This document shows, piece by piece, positions 1 to 11,977 of a DNA stretch of 64,000 bases. The stretch is from Eonycteris spelaea (taxonomy: Eukaryota; Chordata; Mammalia; Chiroptera; Pteropodidae). The notes beneath the pieces were generated by a model. The model did not search any database. It had not been told where the DNA came from and saw nothing but the letters and a program-made list of their open reading frames with translations. Numbering within the stretch: position 1 is the first letter of the stretch; every line of letters starts with the position of its first letter. Where the stretch lies: contig PUFA01000116.1 in the NCBI GenBank assembly GCA_003508835.1, positions 4,650,001 to 4,714,000 of the forward strand, read 5' to 3'. Position numbers and translations under genes: made by a program.

Positions 1-40
1 CCTGGCCCGCCCAGCCTCTCGGGCCACCTGCTGCTGCCCG
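1..40 (+). CDS. TPK1: TPK1 upstream coding exon, 3' end only (probable)
   Basis: The first 40 bases end in CCCG followed at 41 by a consensus donor (GTGAGA). Read in the frame that leaves one base over at the donor, they encode PGPPSLSGHLLLP plus the first base of a Gly codon. The next exon (4005) starts with GA and needs exactly one preceding G to make Gly, so phase and residue both fit. Known mammalian TPK1 has a short N-terminus ending PLL-x-T-G just before NLKYCLV; LLLP-G resembles it but the residues before it do not match well. The exon start and the ATG lie outside the window. It could instead be an alternative first exon or 5' UTR. The phase match is seen; the assignment is inference. 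Confidence 0.5.
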
Positions 41-510
41 GTGAGAGGGACGCTGCACCTTCGAGGTGGCGGGAAGTGGGTCGAGGCAGCGGGAGCAGCG
101 TGAGGATGAAGGAGGCCCTCGGTGTGGGAAGCACTTGCCATGCTTGTAAGCGTTCTGCCTCCAGGAGACATTGCAAACCGACTTTAAAGTGTGCGCACTG
201 CTGCGGGCCCGGCTCTCAGCACGTCGAACCGATGCGAGGGACCGTCATTCTTTGGTACTTGATGATGAGCCCTTAGGGTCGTGACATCACATCTACAGTT
301 TGCTGGGCAGGGACTGGTTTTACTGACTGAAGGGAAACACTTCATCGTGGCCCGGGTCAGTGGGGCCAGGGACGGCCGATGCAGCAGCCTTGAACTCCGG
401 CCGCAGCTGGCGAGGGGCCAGTGTGCCGAGCCTAGGAACGCGGCTTCCCTCATTCGGGTCGCGGTGAGTGTGTGTGCGTTGGGGACGTGGATATGGCTGA
501 CCTTTGCACG
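1..510. promoter_or_regulatory. CpG-island-like region at the 5' end of TPK1
   Basis: By hand count there are about 37 CpG dinucleotides in the first 510 bases, in GC-rich sequence. After about 550 the DNA turns AT-rich with few CpGs. This is the pattern of the downstream shoulder of a promoter CpG island and fits the presence of an early TPK1 exon at 1-40. No TATA box or defined start site is visible; the core promoter is probably upstream of the window. Confidence 0.55.
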
Positions 511-1439
511 GGGGAAGAGAGAGAACATTTCTTGGTGTAGTGTTCTCCTTTACGTCAAAGACTCAAAGCTTCGTCACACTTAACCTGCCTTCCTTATTTC
601 CCCCTCCTGATAGAAAATGCAGAACTTTCTTTTTTTCTGAACTGACATGCATTTCTAGCATGTGTGGATTCCCTTGCGTATTTATGGGGGCATTTTGGTT
701 TTAGTGGCATAGCTTATATATGCTAGGTTTCGAACTTGGATGGGCCCATTCCCACTGCATCGTTAGAGGTAACGCTCAGGAATGGAATCTGCCCTTTCAG
801 AATCTGTTTACCCTTTCCACCTGCATGGTTGAGTGACAGTAGCTAGATATGTGCCCAGGTTCCTAGGGCTCAATGTCATGTTGCATGGATTTCTTTCTTT
901 CCTCAAAAGGTAGTAAATATAAACATCCATTTCGCTTGAAAAGCCTTAATCTCTTCTCAAATAAAACATTTCCAAACGCTTTAATTACATAGTTGGACTT
1001 CTGTGAACTGTCTTCACTTTCTTTAGATTGTTCTTGAGTTATAATGATCCAAACACCAGTTAGCCGCTTTAGGGCCAGATGAATGGCTTTGGTTGCTGTC
1101 TCTTCTAGTACCCTTCCTGGGACGTTTTGTGTGACATGCATCTAGTCTGAGAAAGGCGTTTCCCGAGCGTGTGGCTAAAGTAAAAATGTGAAAGATGGAA
1201 TCGTTCTTGGTCTGCCTGAGGAGCAACAAGGAAGCTAGTGTGTATGTCACAGAGGGAGGCCGTGGGAGGACAGGACGCGGGAAGAGAAGACGAGGCGGGG
1301 AGAGAAAGCTCAGTGAGATCACATTCATAGGGCCTTTTAGAGGATTTGTTAGAAACTTGACTTTTACTGAAGGGAAGTCAGTGGAGGGTTTTGAAGAGAG
1401 AGACACTTTGATATGACTAGATTTTAGCGGGACCCATCT

Positions 1440-2200
1440 GGCTACTGTGTGGAGCGGGGACAAATGTGGAAGAAGCAAGGCCAGTTAGAGGGCCATGTGA
1501 TAAAATCTGGAGATGCAAAATGTTCACGTGAATGGTCATTACCGGTGAAGGCGGTACCAGTATGGGCAAGAGCGGAAGGAGCAGGCGAGGATGAAGAAAG
1601 AGTGGACAGGAGTTTGATTTCGAACATATTAAGTTTGAGGTGTCCATCACATACCCAAGCGGAGTTGTTGAGTGGGCCATTAAACGTACAGTTTGGGAGT
1701 TTAGGAAGAGAGCATGAGGTCCGAGACGTGACTGTGGAAGCCATCACCGTAGGTCGTGTGTGATGCCAGAGGCTACAGGGCATTACGTAGGGCAGTTGGT
1801 GTAGATTAAGACGAGGCCCAAGGACAGACACCTAGAGCACTTCCGGTACAGAGGCTGAGGATACTCAAAGTTTATGCAGCAGATATTATCGAGGGCTTCC
1901 TGCTCAGGCGAGGAGTCGGTAGAAGAGGAGACGGGAAAGAAGGGGCCGGTGAGACCGCAGGAGAACCTGCAGACAGTGGTTTCCGCAAAGTAAGGGAAGA
2001 CGCGATTCGGGAAGGAAAGGGTGCAAGAAGTGACCTACTCTGTTGGGCTACTGGAATGCGGTGGCTGAGATGAGAATTGAGATACAGTCATTGAACTTCA
2101 GAATAGGTGGCCCTCGATGACCCTGACAATAGATACTTCCGGGAAGTGGTGGGATGAAGACCCGTTGAAGTGAGTTTTGCTGAATGAAGACTGACACTGA
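1440..2200 (+). repeat. Old mammalian-wide interspersed repeat, family not named
   Basis: The purine-rich text, with phrases on loss of the CpGs such as a run resembling 'acatattaagtttgaggtg' near 1625 and later 'gggaagtggtgggatgaag' near 2140, reads like a well-known widely dispersed mammalian repeat that often occurs near L2 and MIR copies. I cannot give its family name with confidence. Similar text appears at about 31330-31720, 38120-38380 and 58540-58700. The open frames across it are not taken as genes. Confidence 0.4.
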
Positions 2201-3091
2201 GACATGGGATCTAAAGTTGGAGGGCAGAGTGACCATCTAATTTATCATCCAAACCAGGTCACTTTGCCAGTGGAAGGGGGCGCCCATGAAGTAGATCAGA
2301 CGGTCACTTTTGGTGGTGGGATGGGAGGCAAGAGAGATTTTGCAGGGAAGTATCTGTTTATGTATACTCTTATTTACTTTCTCTGTAGCAATTTCCTATA
2401 TATGTTACCAATTTTTAGTCCATTGCTAATTCGATTATTTTAATAGACTTCGGTATGAAATATTTGTTCAGAGCTTTTTAATAGTCCTGCTTTGTCCACA
2501 TGCAATTTATTTCCTCAAAGAACGAATTAACTTGACAGTTTTGATTTCCCTGTGCACACTTAAAGAAATATCCTGCTCTTAAATATAGAAGTTTGTGCAA
2601 TATGAAAATGAAACTCAGTGCCCTAGAGTTTTCATTATTTAATTGAAATAGTTTCAGGGATGAGAGATTTATAATAATGGTTTTTTGTCCTCTAACAAAA
2701 TAGATGTTATGTATAATGACTGGCATGTGTTTTGGCTAATATTGATTTTATCTGAGTTCCAGTATTTTTTTTTAAACAGAGGTCATAAACCCTTGATAAC
2801 TTGCTAATGCATTTCAGTAAATTTTTTTCTATTGGAAATTGTGTTTTATTTCAGTGTATTTTCTCTTATAGTACTGGTCTTTAATCCTTCTAAAAAAAAT
2901 CTCACACCATATCAGTTAAAAAAGCAACTCATTTATATTTATTTATAAAAATTATAATTTTTATTGTAATCTATACATATTTTCTTCACAAAACAACAAT
3001 TAAAAAGGGTGAGATAAAAATGAACAGTGCTTTATAATAATGTTGCTATTTATGATCGCTTTCTACCGTTGTTAATATTTCAAGGTATCAA

Positions 3092-3268
3092 TGCAGGGTT
3101 CTCGACTTTGGTTGCCCGTTAGATTTTTATGATGTTTTTTAAAAAAAGCATGATGCACAGACCCAAGGCAGGCATGTTGAAGTAGAATCTCTTGGGAATG
3201 AGATTGGCTTTTTGGCTTTTTTTTTTTCCAGTCTGTGACTCATATAGTGAGGTTGAGATTCACTGCTC
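3092..3268. mobile_element. Small hAT-type nonautonomous DNA transposon (MER5/MER20-like group)
   Basis: The left end (GGTTCTCGACTTTGGTTGCC near 3098) and the right end (GAGGTTGAGATTCACTGCTC near 3250) are inverted relatives of each other. This is the terminal pattern of the short hAT-Charlie family elements whose ends read like 'ggttctcaaccttgg'. The interior contains the typical 'agaatctcttgggaatgag' text. It is old and diverged. The exact subfamily needs a repeat library. Confidence 0.55.
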
Positions 3269-3387
3269 TATATACTTATGGGCAGATTCAGCATTTGTGA
3301 TAATTGATATAAACCCCAGTTCATGTCTCTTTATAATCTCTTTCCCTTTCTCCCTACCTGCACTAAAGTTTTTATTTCATTTTTAAT

Positions 3388-3512
3388 GTGATTTTTTTTC
3401 AATTATAGTTGGCATACAACATTATATTAGTTTCAGGTATACAACATAGTGATTAGACATTCATATAATTTATGAACGATCACCCCAATAAATCTAGTAC
3501 CATCTGACTGAA
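3388..3512 (-). mobile_element. L1 3' end, Laurasiatherian type, antisense
   Basis: The + strand shows a T-run at 3393-3400, then text including 'attatattagtttcaggta' and 'acatagtgattagacattc'. This is the reverse complement of the 3' UTR end of L1 elements common in carnivores, ungulates and bats, with the T-run being the poly(A) tail. The same sequence recurs at the far end of the window (63907-64000). It is a 5'-truncated copy without coding sequence. Confidence 0.75.
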
Positions 3513-4004
3513 GTTCTTGTCAGCGCTGGTTAGACTGTATTTGATGCTTGTTAAGATCCATTTCTAAAAGGTGCAGTGATCAGTTCTGCCAATTTCTTTT
3601 ATGATTATGCTATGGCAGAATTTGTGTTATCTTCAATATATGTCAAAGAATATCTTTAATCTACTGTTCTTTTGCAATGATTAGTTTATGCAGAAGTCTG
3701 TCATTTTGTTGGGAACAGGTAAAATGCATGAAAAGCATACCCAGTTGTTTATATGATAAATTATTTTTAATAAATTCCTTAGCAAAATAGTAATGTGACA
3801 GAGATATTGAATAAAGTAGATATAGCTAATCTGTGGTATCTTTTAAAATTAAGGTAAGAGAAAAAAAATCAAGGTATGAGAAATTAGCTGTGGTTGAAAT
3901 TCAGCTCCATGTAGATAGACAATCTGGACTAGTAGAGCATAATTCTGGACTCATGAGGAAAATAAAAGACTTAATCCACTTATTTTACTTCCTTTTTTTC
4001 ATAG

Positions 4005-4076
4005 GAAATTTGAAATACTGCCTTGTGATTTTGAATCTGCCTTTGGATAAATGTTTTCGTCATCTTTGGAGCAAAG
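4005..4076 (+). CDS. TPK1: TPK1 coding exon, residues about 15-39
   Basis: The exon encodes [10 protein letters not shown], then LPLDKC, then FRHLWSK, close to human thiamin pyrophosphokinase residues 16-38 ([23 protein letters not shown] in the human protein). It is flanked by a pyrimidine tract plus ATAG acceptor (to 4004) and a GTAATC donor (from 4077). It opens with the last two bases of a Gly codon and closes with one base of an Ala codon, so both introns are phase 1. The enzyme transfers pyrophosphate from ATP to thiamin to make the cofactor thiamin diphosphate in the cytosol; this segment is the first strand region of its N-terminal catalytic domain. The differences from human are substitutions only, with no frameshift. 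Confidence 0.96.
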
Positions 4077-7000
4077 GTAATCTTAATTAGTGTTTATATT
4101 TCTTTACTTTCTTACTTTTTTGGGGATTGATTAACACGACTACTGTTAAATAACCTGGAACCGAAATATACCAAAACGTGGATTTCAAGATAAGATGCTT
4201 AATTATCGAATTATGAGAAGAATCCATTATTGCTTCTCAGCCTGTTTATAGATATGGTTTCCTCACCATGGACCCCCATAGATAGAACTGCAGTGTAGCC
4301 TCACTCTGTTAACATTTCAGCACTGCTGCGTGGGTATTCATCCTGAGTGCTCAACAAGTATTTCCTTGAGTGGAAATGTTTTGGCACTAGTGACAGCAGT
4401 AAGTATCCATAAATCTCACTTGCCCCATCCTCCAATAATAAGATATCTCCAAGGTGACCAGATTAGCAAAATTAAAAAAAGGCAACAAGTTGCTACAATG
4501 TTGAATCTCTAGGAATGCTGAAAATATAGTTAAAAGTGGAATCGTTTCACAGAACTAATAGTTTTGTGAGGTTTCATGCAAGAAACAGGCTTTATTAACT
4601 TTTTAGTATTATCCTTTGATTTTTATTGAGTTAACTCTAAGCTAGAAAATAAAATTAAGTATCATTTGCTGTTTTGAACCTCTACTCTTCTTCCATGCAA
4701 TCTTGAGGGTTTTTTTTTTTAAAGGTATTCTTCTGTGAAGTTATCAATGTAAGTTGTAGACCAAATTATAAATAAGCAGAAAAACTCGATATATCAATGC
4801 ATATTCCTGATCTTCTCTTATCTCAGAATTCTTTAGTATTCTCCACGTAAGGTTTTGTCTCTCAGAAGGCAAACATGTTAATAAGCTTATTCTCTGGACA
4901 GAGGTAATTGTAATACTAGAGGAAATAAATTATTACAAATGATTTTGTATAAAATATTTTCCTTGTCCAGGATAATTAGGATGAAAACTCTGTGTTCTAA
5001 ATTTAGCCATCTTTAAGTTCACCAGCTTAAAATTTCACACTGTAATTGTACTAACATTGCCCTCCAAGTTGGAAAATTATTTAATCATTAACATATCTTC
5101 CGTAGCACTCACTGCTTGCTTACTTGTAATTAGGTAGTGGTTTGGCTGCCGGAAAGCTGTAAGGGCTTTTGTGTCTCTTTATCTCTAGTGCCTAGTGCTG
5201 TGTCTGGCACATCATTGCTCAGTAATTACAATAAGTGGAAGAGTGAACTTAACATGTTTTATATCGCTAATAAATACCAAAGTAGTGATTAGGTACATCC
5301 TTTTACCTGAACTTATATAGGTTTTATTATATTTTTAGGAGAGTGTGTGAGCCACTGTTTTATTGCAAACATTAGAAACACAAAGTCATCACTGAAAGGA
5401 ACTTCTGGAAACCCTGGGTGATGAAAACTGCATCCTAAGCAGTTTCACATTTGGGGGGTTGAGGGGCCTGTTTTGTACATGGTGTAAAAGGATGTACGTT
5501 TTTGAGCTGACTGAAGTTCCTCATAGTAGTTTTCCTGTAGGGAATTTGATTTGAAGAAGTCCCATGCCTGATAGACACCAGCTAATCATTTGATTAAAAA
5601 AAAAAAACAAAAAAACCAAACAAAACGCTTGGTCAGTCGTCTACACGAAGAGAATGAAAGATATCTAAGGTTTCATGTGTACAAAATGGTTAGATAATTC
5701 TCATTTCCAAAATAACTAGGTAATAGAAGTGTTAAGTTCTTCCATGTATACCTCTAGGATAATTCTCGGCTTTGCGGAGCCATTCATCATTGCAAATAGC
5801 GGATTTGTTAATAAATACTGAGGAAAGGGGGAATAGGGTTTCTGTGATTATCATAACAGAACCTGTCATTTTATGTTTGTGTTTCTCTTCCAAGAAAAGT
5901 CAATAAAATAGGGGAACTTTGAGCTTGAGTTGTTGATTTGAACAGAAGAGAGAGGCCTAGAAAACGGTATGGGGCAGCGCTGGGGGTTTGGGAGGGAAGA
6001 CGGAATCGTGGTTTGGGATTTCGTCCAGGAAGGGCAGGCTGGAGGCTGCCATGCCTGTTGCTCTTGAGCTGATACGTGCCACGTTTTCTGTAACTTCTGT
6101 GGATGTGCAGATTGTGAAGAGCAGAAAACGGGGTGAAAGCTGGGCTGTTAAATGAAATGGAGAAATATTTAAAGGCTGCTGTGTAGTGTAAGTTTCATAT
6201 ATAAAGTTGATCATTTAACCTGAACCCATGACAAAGGCTTCTGTTGAGTAGGTATTTTCTGAGGTTCGTTTCAGGGCAAGACACTTTGATGGTCCATTTT
6301 TTAGTTTCTTTCTGCAATATTTAATTGACATGTTATGAAATTTAAATGCCTAATGAAGGGATTCAAGGGAGGTTAAAACGATAGAAGTTTTAAAATGTAT
6401 TTTCCCTTTAATACCTCATGAGGTTTCAACGATTTTCTCGGTCACATATATTCCTACCTGTTCCAGCATTTTGTATACTCAATTAAATGTAGATATATAA
6501 AATAAGTACGTAGGTAGACAGACTTTTCTCTGACATTTGTGAGTGGATATTGCCCTTAGATTTCTTAACCTTTTTTTTTTTTTTTTTGGTTAAGCTTTCT
6601 CTTCCTGAACATATTTCTTACCCTGAAATATGATGTGATGAGAAAAAAAAAAAATGATGTTTGCATTTGAATAGCTCTGCTTATTTCTTGTTATAAGACA
6701 GTTTTTCTCAACGTGGGGATGCCAGGTTTTCCAGGGTTGTCAAAGACAGGAGAGATCGCCGAGGTACCTAAAAGTGAAAACAGAAATAGGCATCCTAGCA
6801 GACATTCATTTACCTGGGAATAAGGTTACGTGGACTGACCACATTTCAAGTTTCTAGGTGTTAACTTCTTAAAATGCATCCTCATTTTTAACATAATTTC
6901 ATAGCCTGTCCATATGACCCAAATAACAGTGGTGACCATGTTAATTAGATTATGAATCAGCCACCATAGTATGTTAATGTCAGGTGTTTATATATAGTGT

Positions 7001-7239
7001 AACGCTTTTTTCCCTTCTAGCAAGGAATTACTTTGATTTCTTTTTCAGTTCTCTGGTAACCAGCTTGCGATCACATCAGGCCATAGGCAACGTACTGTGG
7101 TTCGTTTTGGATAAGGCTTACGTCGTAAAATGTTAGGCCAACGCGGCAGGTCTTAGAGGTTAAAGAGAAGCACGTGTGAATGGAAATACGAGCAGGCCTT
7201 TGGTGTTTGTACCAAAGTTTTTCAGTTTTCCCTTCTGCT
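4077..7239. other. Mostly unannotated AT-rich intron
   Basis: Apart from an L2 end at 5160-5250, nothing recognisable was found. There are T- and A-runs (for example 6571-6587 and 6642-6653). Around 6700-6740 the text 'tttctcaacgtgggga' hints at a small hAT end but no partner end was found. Confidence 0.5.
5160..5250 (+). mobile_element. L2 LINE 3' end
   Basis: The text 'gtgcctagtgctgtgtctgg' followed by 'cacatcattgctcagtaatt' is the diverged L2 3' end (consensus sense: 'cagtgcctggcacatagtag...ctcaataaat'). Confidence 0.6.
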
Positions 7240-8224
7240 CTGTTTGTACTTGGCCGATACCTGCTGGTGCCCTTCCGTGTCAGGCATTGGGTGAGGAGCT
7301 GGGGAAGTAATTACGGGCTCTTGGTTATGGCCGGAATTGAGAGGGGAGCCTGGGGCAGCCCGTTCCCGATGGAGGCAGGAGAGGCTCTTCGAGCCTCAAG
7401 TCTCTAGATTGAACTTGCTCTATTCCTGCTTCTTAATAGCTGAATTTATTGTAGTATTTGATTAATTGAATCTACTTCACTCATGTCTCTGTGTTTTTCT
7501 GTCTTAATTTAAACAAAATCACCTTACTTGAATACGGGTTTTTTAATAGATTTGTGACTTGCTGCTCTAAATACACTGATCGTGTGCTAGTGATCAGTGT
7601 TGCTACCAGAGTTTAGCTTTAAATGAAGGAGGAATCTGCTATAAAGCACTTGCTCCAATAGCAGTTTTGCTGTACTGCTCCTTTTCCTTCAGAAACTATG
7701 TGCCCAGGTCTCTGTAAGTCTCTTTCTACCCAGTTATTTGCTGTTAAGCTCAACCAGAGTGAACAAATTATTATGTAAAGTTCTTTTTCTTTTTTCTTCT
7801 TCCACTTCTCAGTTCTGTGGGGCTTCATTATTTCGCTTCTGGCATCCAGTGTTTATTCTCATTAAAATAAGATACATCAAATATCTGCCATTTTTGTGTA
7901 TGTATTGGTTGAGTTAATTGGTATCCTTTAGAATGCTCGGCATTGATCAGTATTTTAGTCCTATTATATCTATTTGTATACATTATCTCTGCTAGAGGAA
8001 TTTCGAGGGAAACCTGTGTTTTCATAATAGCTTTGAAACTTTGAAATCACCTTAGGGTCATTCCTAACGCTGACTCTGGAATGGCTAGTCCTGAGGAGAG
8101 GTGCGGGGTGGGGGGCGGGGTGTGTGTGTGTTTGTATTTTAAGAGTCTGTTTCTAATACAGTGTTATCTCTGGCCGCGTCTCCCACTACTAGCCCTTGCT
8201 GTGTATTTAATGATCAATGTACTA
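7240..8224. other. Unannotated intron with a possible L2/MIR-like scrap
   Basis: Positions 7262-7340 ('gtcaggcattgggtgaggag...ctggggaag') resemble the 'caggcactgtgctaggcgctgggga' segment found in mammalian-wide repeats. The rest (7440-8224) shows only AT-rich sequence and, at 8105-8133, a G-rich/GT-rich tract. Confidence 0.4.
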
Positions 8225-8470
8225 GGGCTTCCATTTGTTCATGTCCCCCTCCACTTCCCTACCTCCGAGACAGATCTTCACCTAGTCATCTTGCAAACTT
8301 TCACTCATTCATTAAGGTCCAAGTCACATGTCACCGTTTGGGAAGGAAGACTTCCTTAGCTTGCCCAAGTAGGGATAGACTTCCTCCCCAGTGTTTCTGC
8401 AGTGTTCCTGTAATTTGTAAATGTCACCTTCTGTCTTCTTGAAAACAAATGCAGAGTGCTTAGGTGAAGA
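8225..8470 (+). mobile_element. L2 LINE fragment, 3' part
   Basis: The text around 8310-8370 ('aaggtccaagtcacatgtca', then 'ggaaggaagacttcctta') matches the L2 segment usually read as 'tcaaatgtcacctcctc...aggaagccttccctgacc'. It is diverged and lacks coding capacity. Confidence 0.6.
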
Positions 8471-9639
8471 CATTGTTCGTTGTGTTGTTTGTTTAGTTCC
8501 TGTGACACGAGCCCGGAGGTTGCTGTCGTAGGTCATCTTGGCAGTTGCCTAAGGTCAGTGTCTGCTTTAATGCTTTCTGGGTCCCGGAGGGTCCTCTTGC
8601 CCTGATGCGACTCAGCAGACAGCAGGGCTTGTGCGCTGGTGCTCGCTCTCTGCCTTTCTCTCCTATGTGCCTCTGGTCCTCAGCCTAAGTTGGGTCCCTT
8701 TTCTATTTTTGCTGAACCTGAACTCCATCACTCATTTTGTTTTTCCTTCCCCCTTTGACTCTCAGATGCTTATGTTATTTCTTGATACAACCAATCAGAA
8801 CTGATATTTTTATTAATCAGTCCTTCTTTCCTCATACGCATGTGCAGGAATGTCTTCCTTTTTTGACTCTGTGATTTTATAACTTTGACGGTCGATGTGC
8901 TAACAGATGTGTCATTAGAATATATCCTCTCTGTTCATTGAGGTATTATGGTAAGCCTTGATTACATGGAAGGCTATAAAATTATGCAATTAAGCAATGC
9001 TCTTCTAACATTTGTGACTAAAGAGATTTGTCATGTTTTATTGTAATACTTGTGAAGCTCCTTTTTTAAAAATAATCGTTTTGAGAATTGTTGATTAAGC
9101 TTATTTTTGAGAATGTAAAAATGCTTTTTGAGAATGCTTTAGTTTTCCCTTAGATTTCCATCTTTAATTATAGAAATATGTGTGCATTGTAAAAATTTAG
9201 AACATTACAGTTTAATGAAAAAGTGTTGGTCCTCGTTAACTATATTCCCTTCATTATTTGTTTTATCTTTGTATTTTTTTCACTATTTTCCTTGAAATGA
9301 CTTTTATATGTACTTTTGACTATCAGGTAGTAGATAAAATGCTACTACTATGTAGGAAAATGTCCCTCAAATGGTGATTGCCGGCCATGTGACTTTGTAT
9401 GCTTTATGGAGCTAGTATAGACATTTTAACTGACTGTTTTACTTGGTTCTTTATGCCATTTAGATCTGTGTCCTAACTGGTATGTCAGTTTTTAATGTAG
9501 CCAGAAAATGGCTTTCAAGTTAGTATGACTACGTGTGTGTGTGTGTGTGTACATACATATACATACACACATTCACTTACGTTTGTTCCACGTTTAATTT
9601 ACACACACACACTTTTTTTTTGCCTGATGTATGCTTAAT
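8471..9639. other. Unannotated intron with GT/CA microsatellite
   Basis: A (GT)n tract at 9533-9550 runs into mixed 'acatac' repeats to 9570, and a short CA tract lies at 9601-9612. Otherwise there is AT-rich sequence with no gene or repeat that I can name. Confidence 0.55.
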
Positions 9640-10200
9640 TAGAAGAGTACAGGAAGCATATTGTTAATCACTGTCCTTGCTCCAGAGCCCAGGGTTTTGT
9701 GGCGTGGTCCCCTCAGTGAAACTAAGTAAACGTAACCAAACCGGAGCAAAACCCCAAGGATTCTACCTCTCCACTGGCCATCGGTGGGCCACCGCGTAAA
9801 CCTGGGAAACAGGAGCAACACATCGTCTCCGGGTCCGTCACCCGGAGGTGACCTCAGCATTTCGTGTCTCTTCTCGTAGCTGTCGGTGTCCAGCCGTGGG
9901 CAGGCGCGGTCTCATTCTCCCGGCCCAGGTCCTTGGGTCTCAGTGTCACGGCCTCGTCTGAGACGTGGACGAGGTCGCGATCGGCCGCTCCTTGCAGGGC
10001 TGTTAGTGAGAACCGGCGGTTCCTCCGTGGCGGCTTCTCTCCACGTCCTATGGCTACTCAGTTGGTCTGAGGGACTTCTGAGCGGGGGGCTTTGGAGAGG
10101 CGACTCCGCTCGCCCTCAGTTTCTCGCACCTGGCAGAGCGCGCCGTGCCCTGGAGAATGTGGAGACGTGGGGCCTTTCTCCCGCCCTGGCCCTGCCATGA
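9640..10200. promoter_or_regulatory. Intronic CpG-rich patch
   Basis: This block is GC-rich and dense in CpG, most strongly about 9780-10160, and is sharply different from the AT-rich flanks. Short open frames on both strands (for example 9864-10070 and 9886-10200 on +) are expected in such sequence and show no recognised domain. It lies about 5.6 kb into the 50-kb intron, where an enhancer or alternative promoter would be plausible. That role is inference from composition alone. Confidence 0.4.
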
Positions 10201-11977
10201 AGTGTGAACCCCACAGACGTGCTGGGTCAGTATTTGTGTGTCTGTGTGTATGAAGTTTTCATTCCACGTTGCACAGGCTTTTCTCTCTTGTAATGGGACT
10301 TTTCAAGGCTACATCCGGATGTTTATTTTTGAGGTTACGGTAATTAATGGAAGACAGGTGAGTTAAAGACTATTCCGCTGGTTACTATCTGGGTGCGAGT
10401 GTAGATTAAAAAATAACTTGAACGTCTTTTGGAGTACTAGCCTCCGAGCTTTTCGTTTAAGGTAGTAGCTGCTCGGGTTCCTTGGGAAGAAGGTGCCTTG
10501 GGAGGCAGAGGAGGGAGGGTGTGCTTGCCATCAGTGCCACCTGCCTGGGACACTCGTCCAGCCGAGAGGGAATCTGGTCTGCGTTCTGTCTGCGCCCAGC
10601 ATTTCCCGGTGATGTTTGGAACAAGCTGGATGGGGCACCATTGGGGGGCCGTGGAAATCACAGGGAAAAACGCCAGTCCAAGCTAGTCAGAGAGGAGCCG
10701 TGGGGAATGGAGTGCTGTTTTCAACGTCGTCGGTGGAACTAAACGGTGTTGATTGTTTGCTGCATGTCAGGGCAGCCTCGCCATGGATGGGAGACAGCGA
10801 CCCCCTCCCCCCTTGTGAGGCCCCTTTGCTACCTAGTTATCATGAATTTAGCTTTTGAGAATTTGCTGGTTATGACTGCCTGGATAGGTAGGATATCATG
10901 TACATTTTTGTCATTTAGATGCATCTTGGCAAAGTCCTAACAGATACATTAGTTTGGAAAATGCTGGTTTTTAGGATATCTGCATTTTCGCTGGGACAAT
11001 CTGGGAGCCATCTGTTCTAGTAGTGAGTAGCTTAGTCGTTAGACTTAAGAATCCCATGTTCGTTAGGCTTATCACAGTTGATTGAACTACCAAACTGACA
11101 CTATTTGCGTCATTTTCTGTGCTTAGTGTTTCACAAAACTTATGCTTTGAACACATTTGAGTGAACGTTGAGCCAAAGATCTGCTGAGCAATTTGCATAC
11201 TTGGTTCAGGTCCATTAAACAAAACATCATGTTTAAGTTGTGGTCCCTGTAAATAAGGCTGGCAGGTAAGATCTATCGCAGTCATACAGAACAGTTTAGT
11301 GATGATAAAAAGATTATTTAACTATTTGAGACATCTTAATGCATGAGTTGCACAGAACAAAACGTATCATATTTGCTATAATGCCAGAGACCTGCTACTC
11401 ATCCCCAAGATATTGGTGCATTTCTGTTGAATTAGATCTTATATCATTTTGAGCATTATAACACGAACATTGTCAGATAGTAGGGCCTCTGGTGTTACTG
11501 TTAGTTTTCTTTCCCATGATTTCACTCTTATGCCTTTGTGCTGTGTTGCTTTGTGTTTTGTTTCAGTAATCAACATCATAAGGCATTTAGGAAATTGTCA
11601 CCAAAATTTCAAGTACTTTATTTTTGAAATGCATTTATAAATTTTCCACTATACTTCTAATTCCATGGTATTTTATATGAGTTATTGCATGTGATAATCT
11701 AAAACAGAGAAGTCACTTTTAAATATCAAGTTTCATAACATTACATATTCTAATGTGTTTACTGAGAGGCAAACAAAAAAAAAACCAACTCCATTATTTT
11801 TTTCCTTTTTTCATCTATATTTTTTTGAGCATTGTCTGTATCAAGCAGCATAAAAGAACTGAGAAATCAGTGAGAAAGACGCCAGTCCTGTTCTTAAAGT
11901 GCTTTCGACGTGGTACCTGACGTACACAGTCCCATTGTATATAAATATCGTAATATTCCCTGCAAATAAAAGTGTAT
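10201..11977. other. Unannotated intron
   Basis: A mildly GC-rich stretch at 10440-10830 is followed by AT-rich, apparently unique sequence. The segment 10960-11290 is free of recognisable repeats. No gene was recognised. Confidence 0.45.

Larger units (their letters stand above)
41..4004 (+). other. TPK1: TPK1 intron before the NLKYCLV exon (phase 1)
   Basis: It runs from the GTGAGA donor at 41 to the acceptor ending ATAG at 4001-4004, which is preceded by a pyrimidine-rich tract (3983-4000). It holds an old repeat at 1440-2200, a small hAT-type element at 3092-3268 and an L1 3' end at 3388-3512. The stretches 511-1439 and 2237-3090 show nothing recognisable; the second is strongly AT-rich. 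If the exon at 1-40 is not TPK1, the 5' limit is wrong but the 3' limit stands. Confidence 0.6.

Noticed and set aside
1023..1478. 151-codon open frame on -
   Set aside because: Antisense to TPK1 intron, with no recognised domain and no sign of splicing or retroposition.
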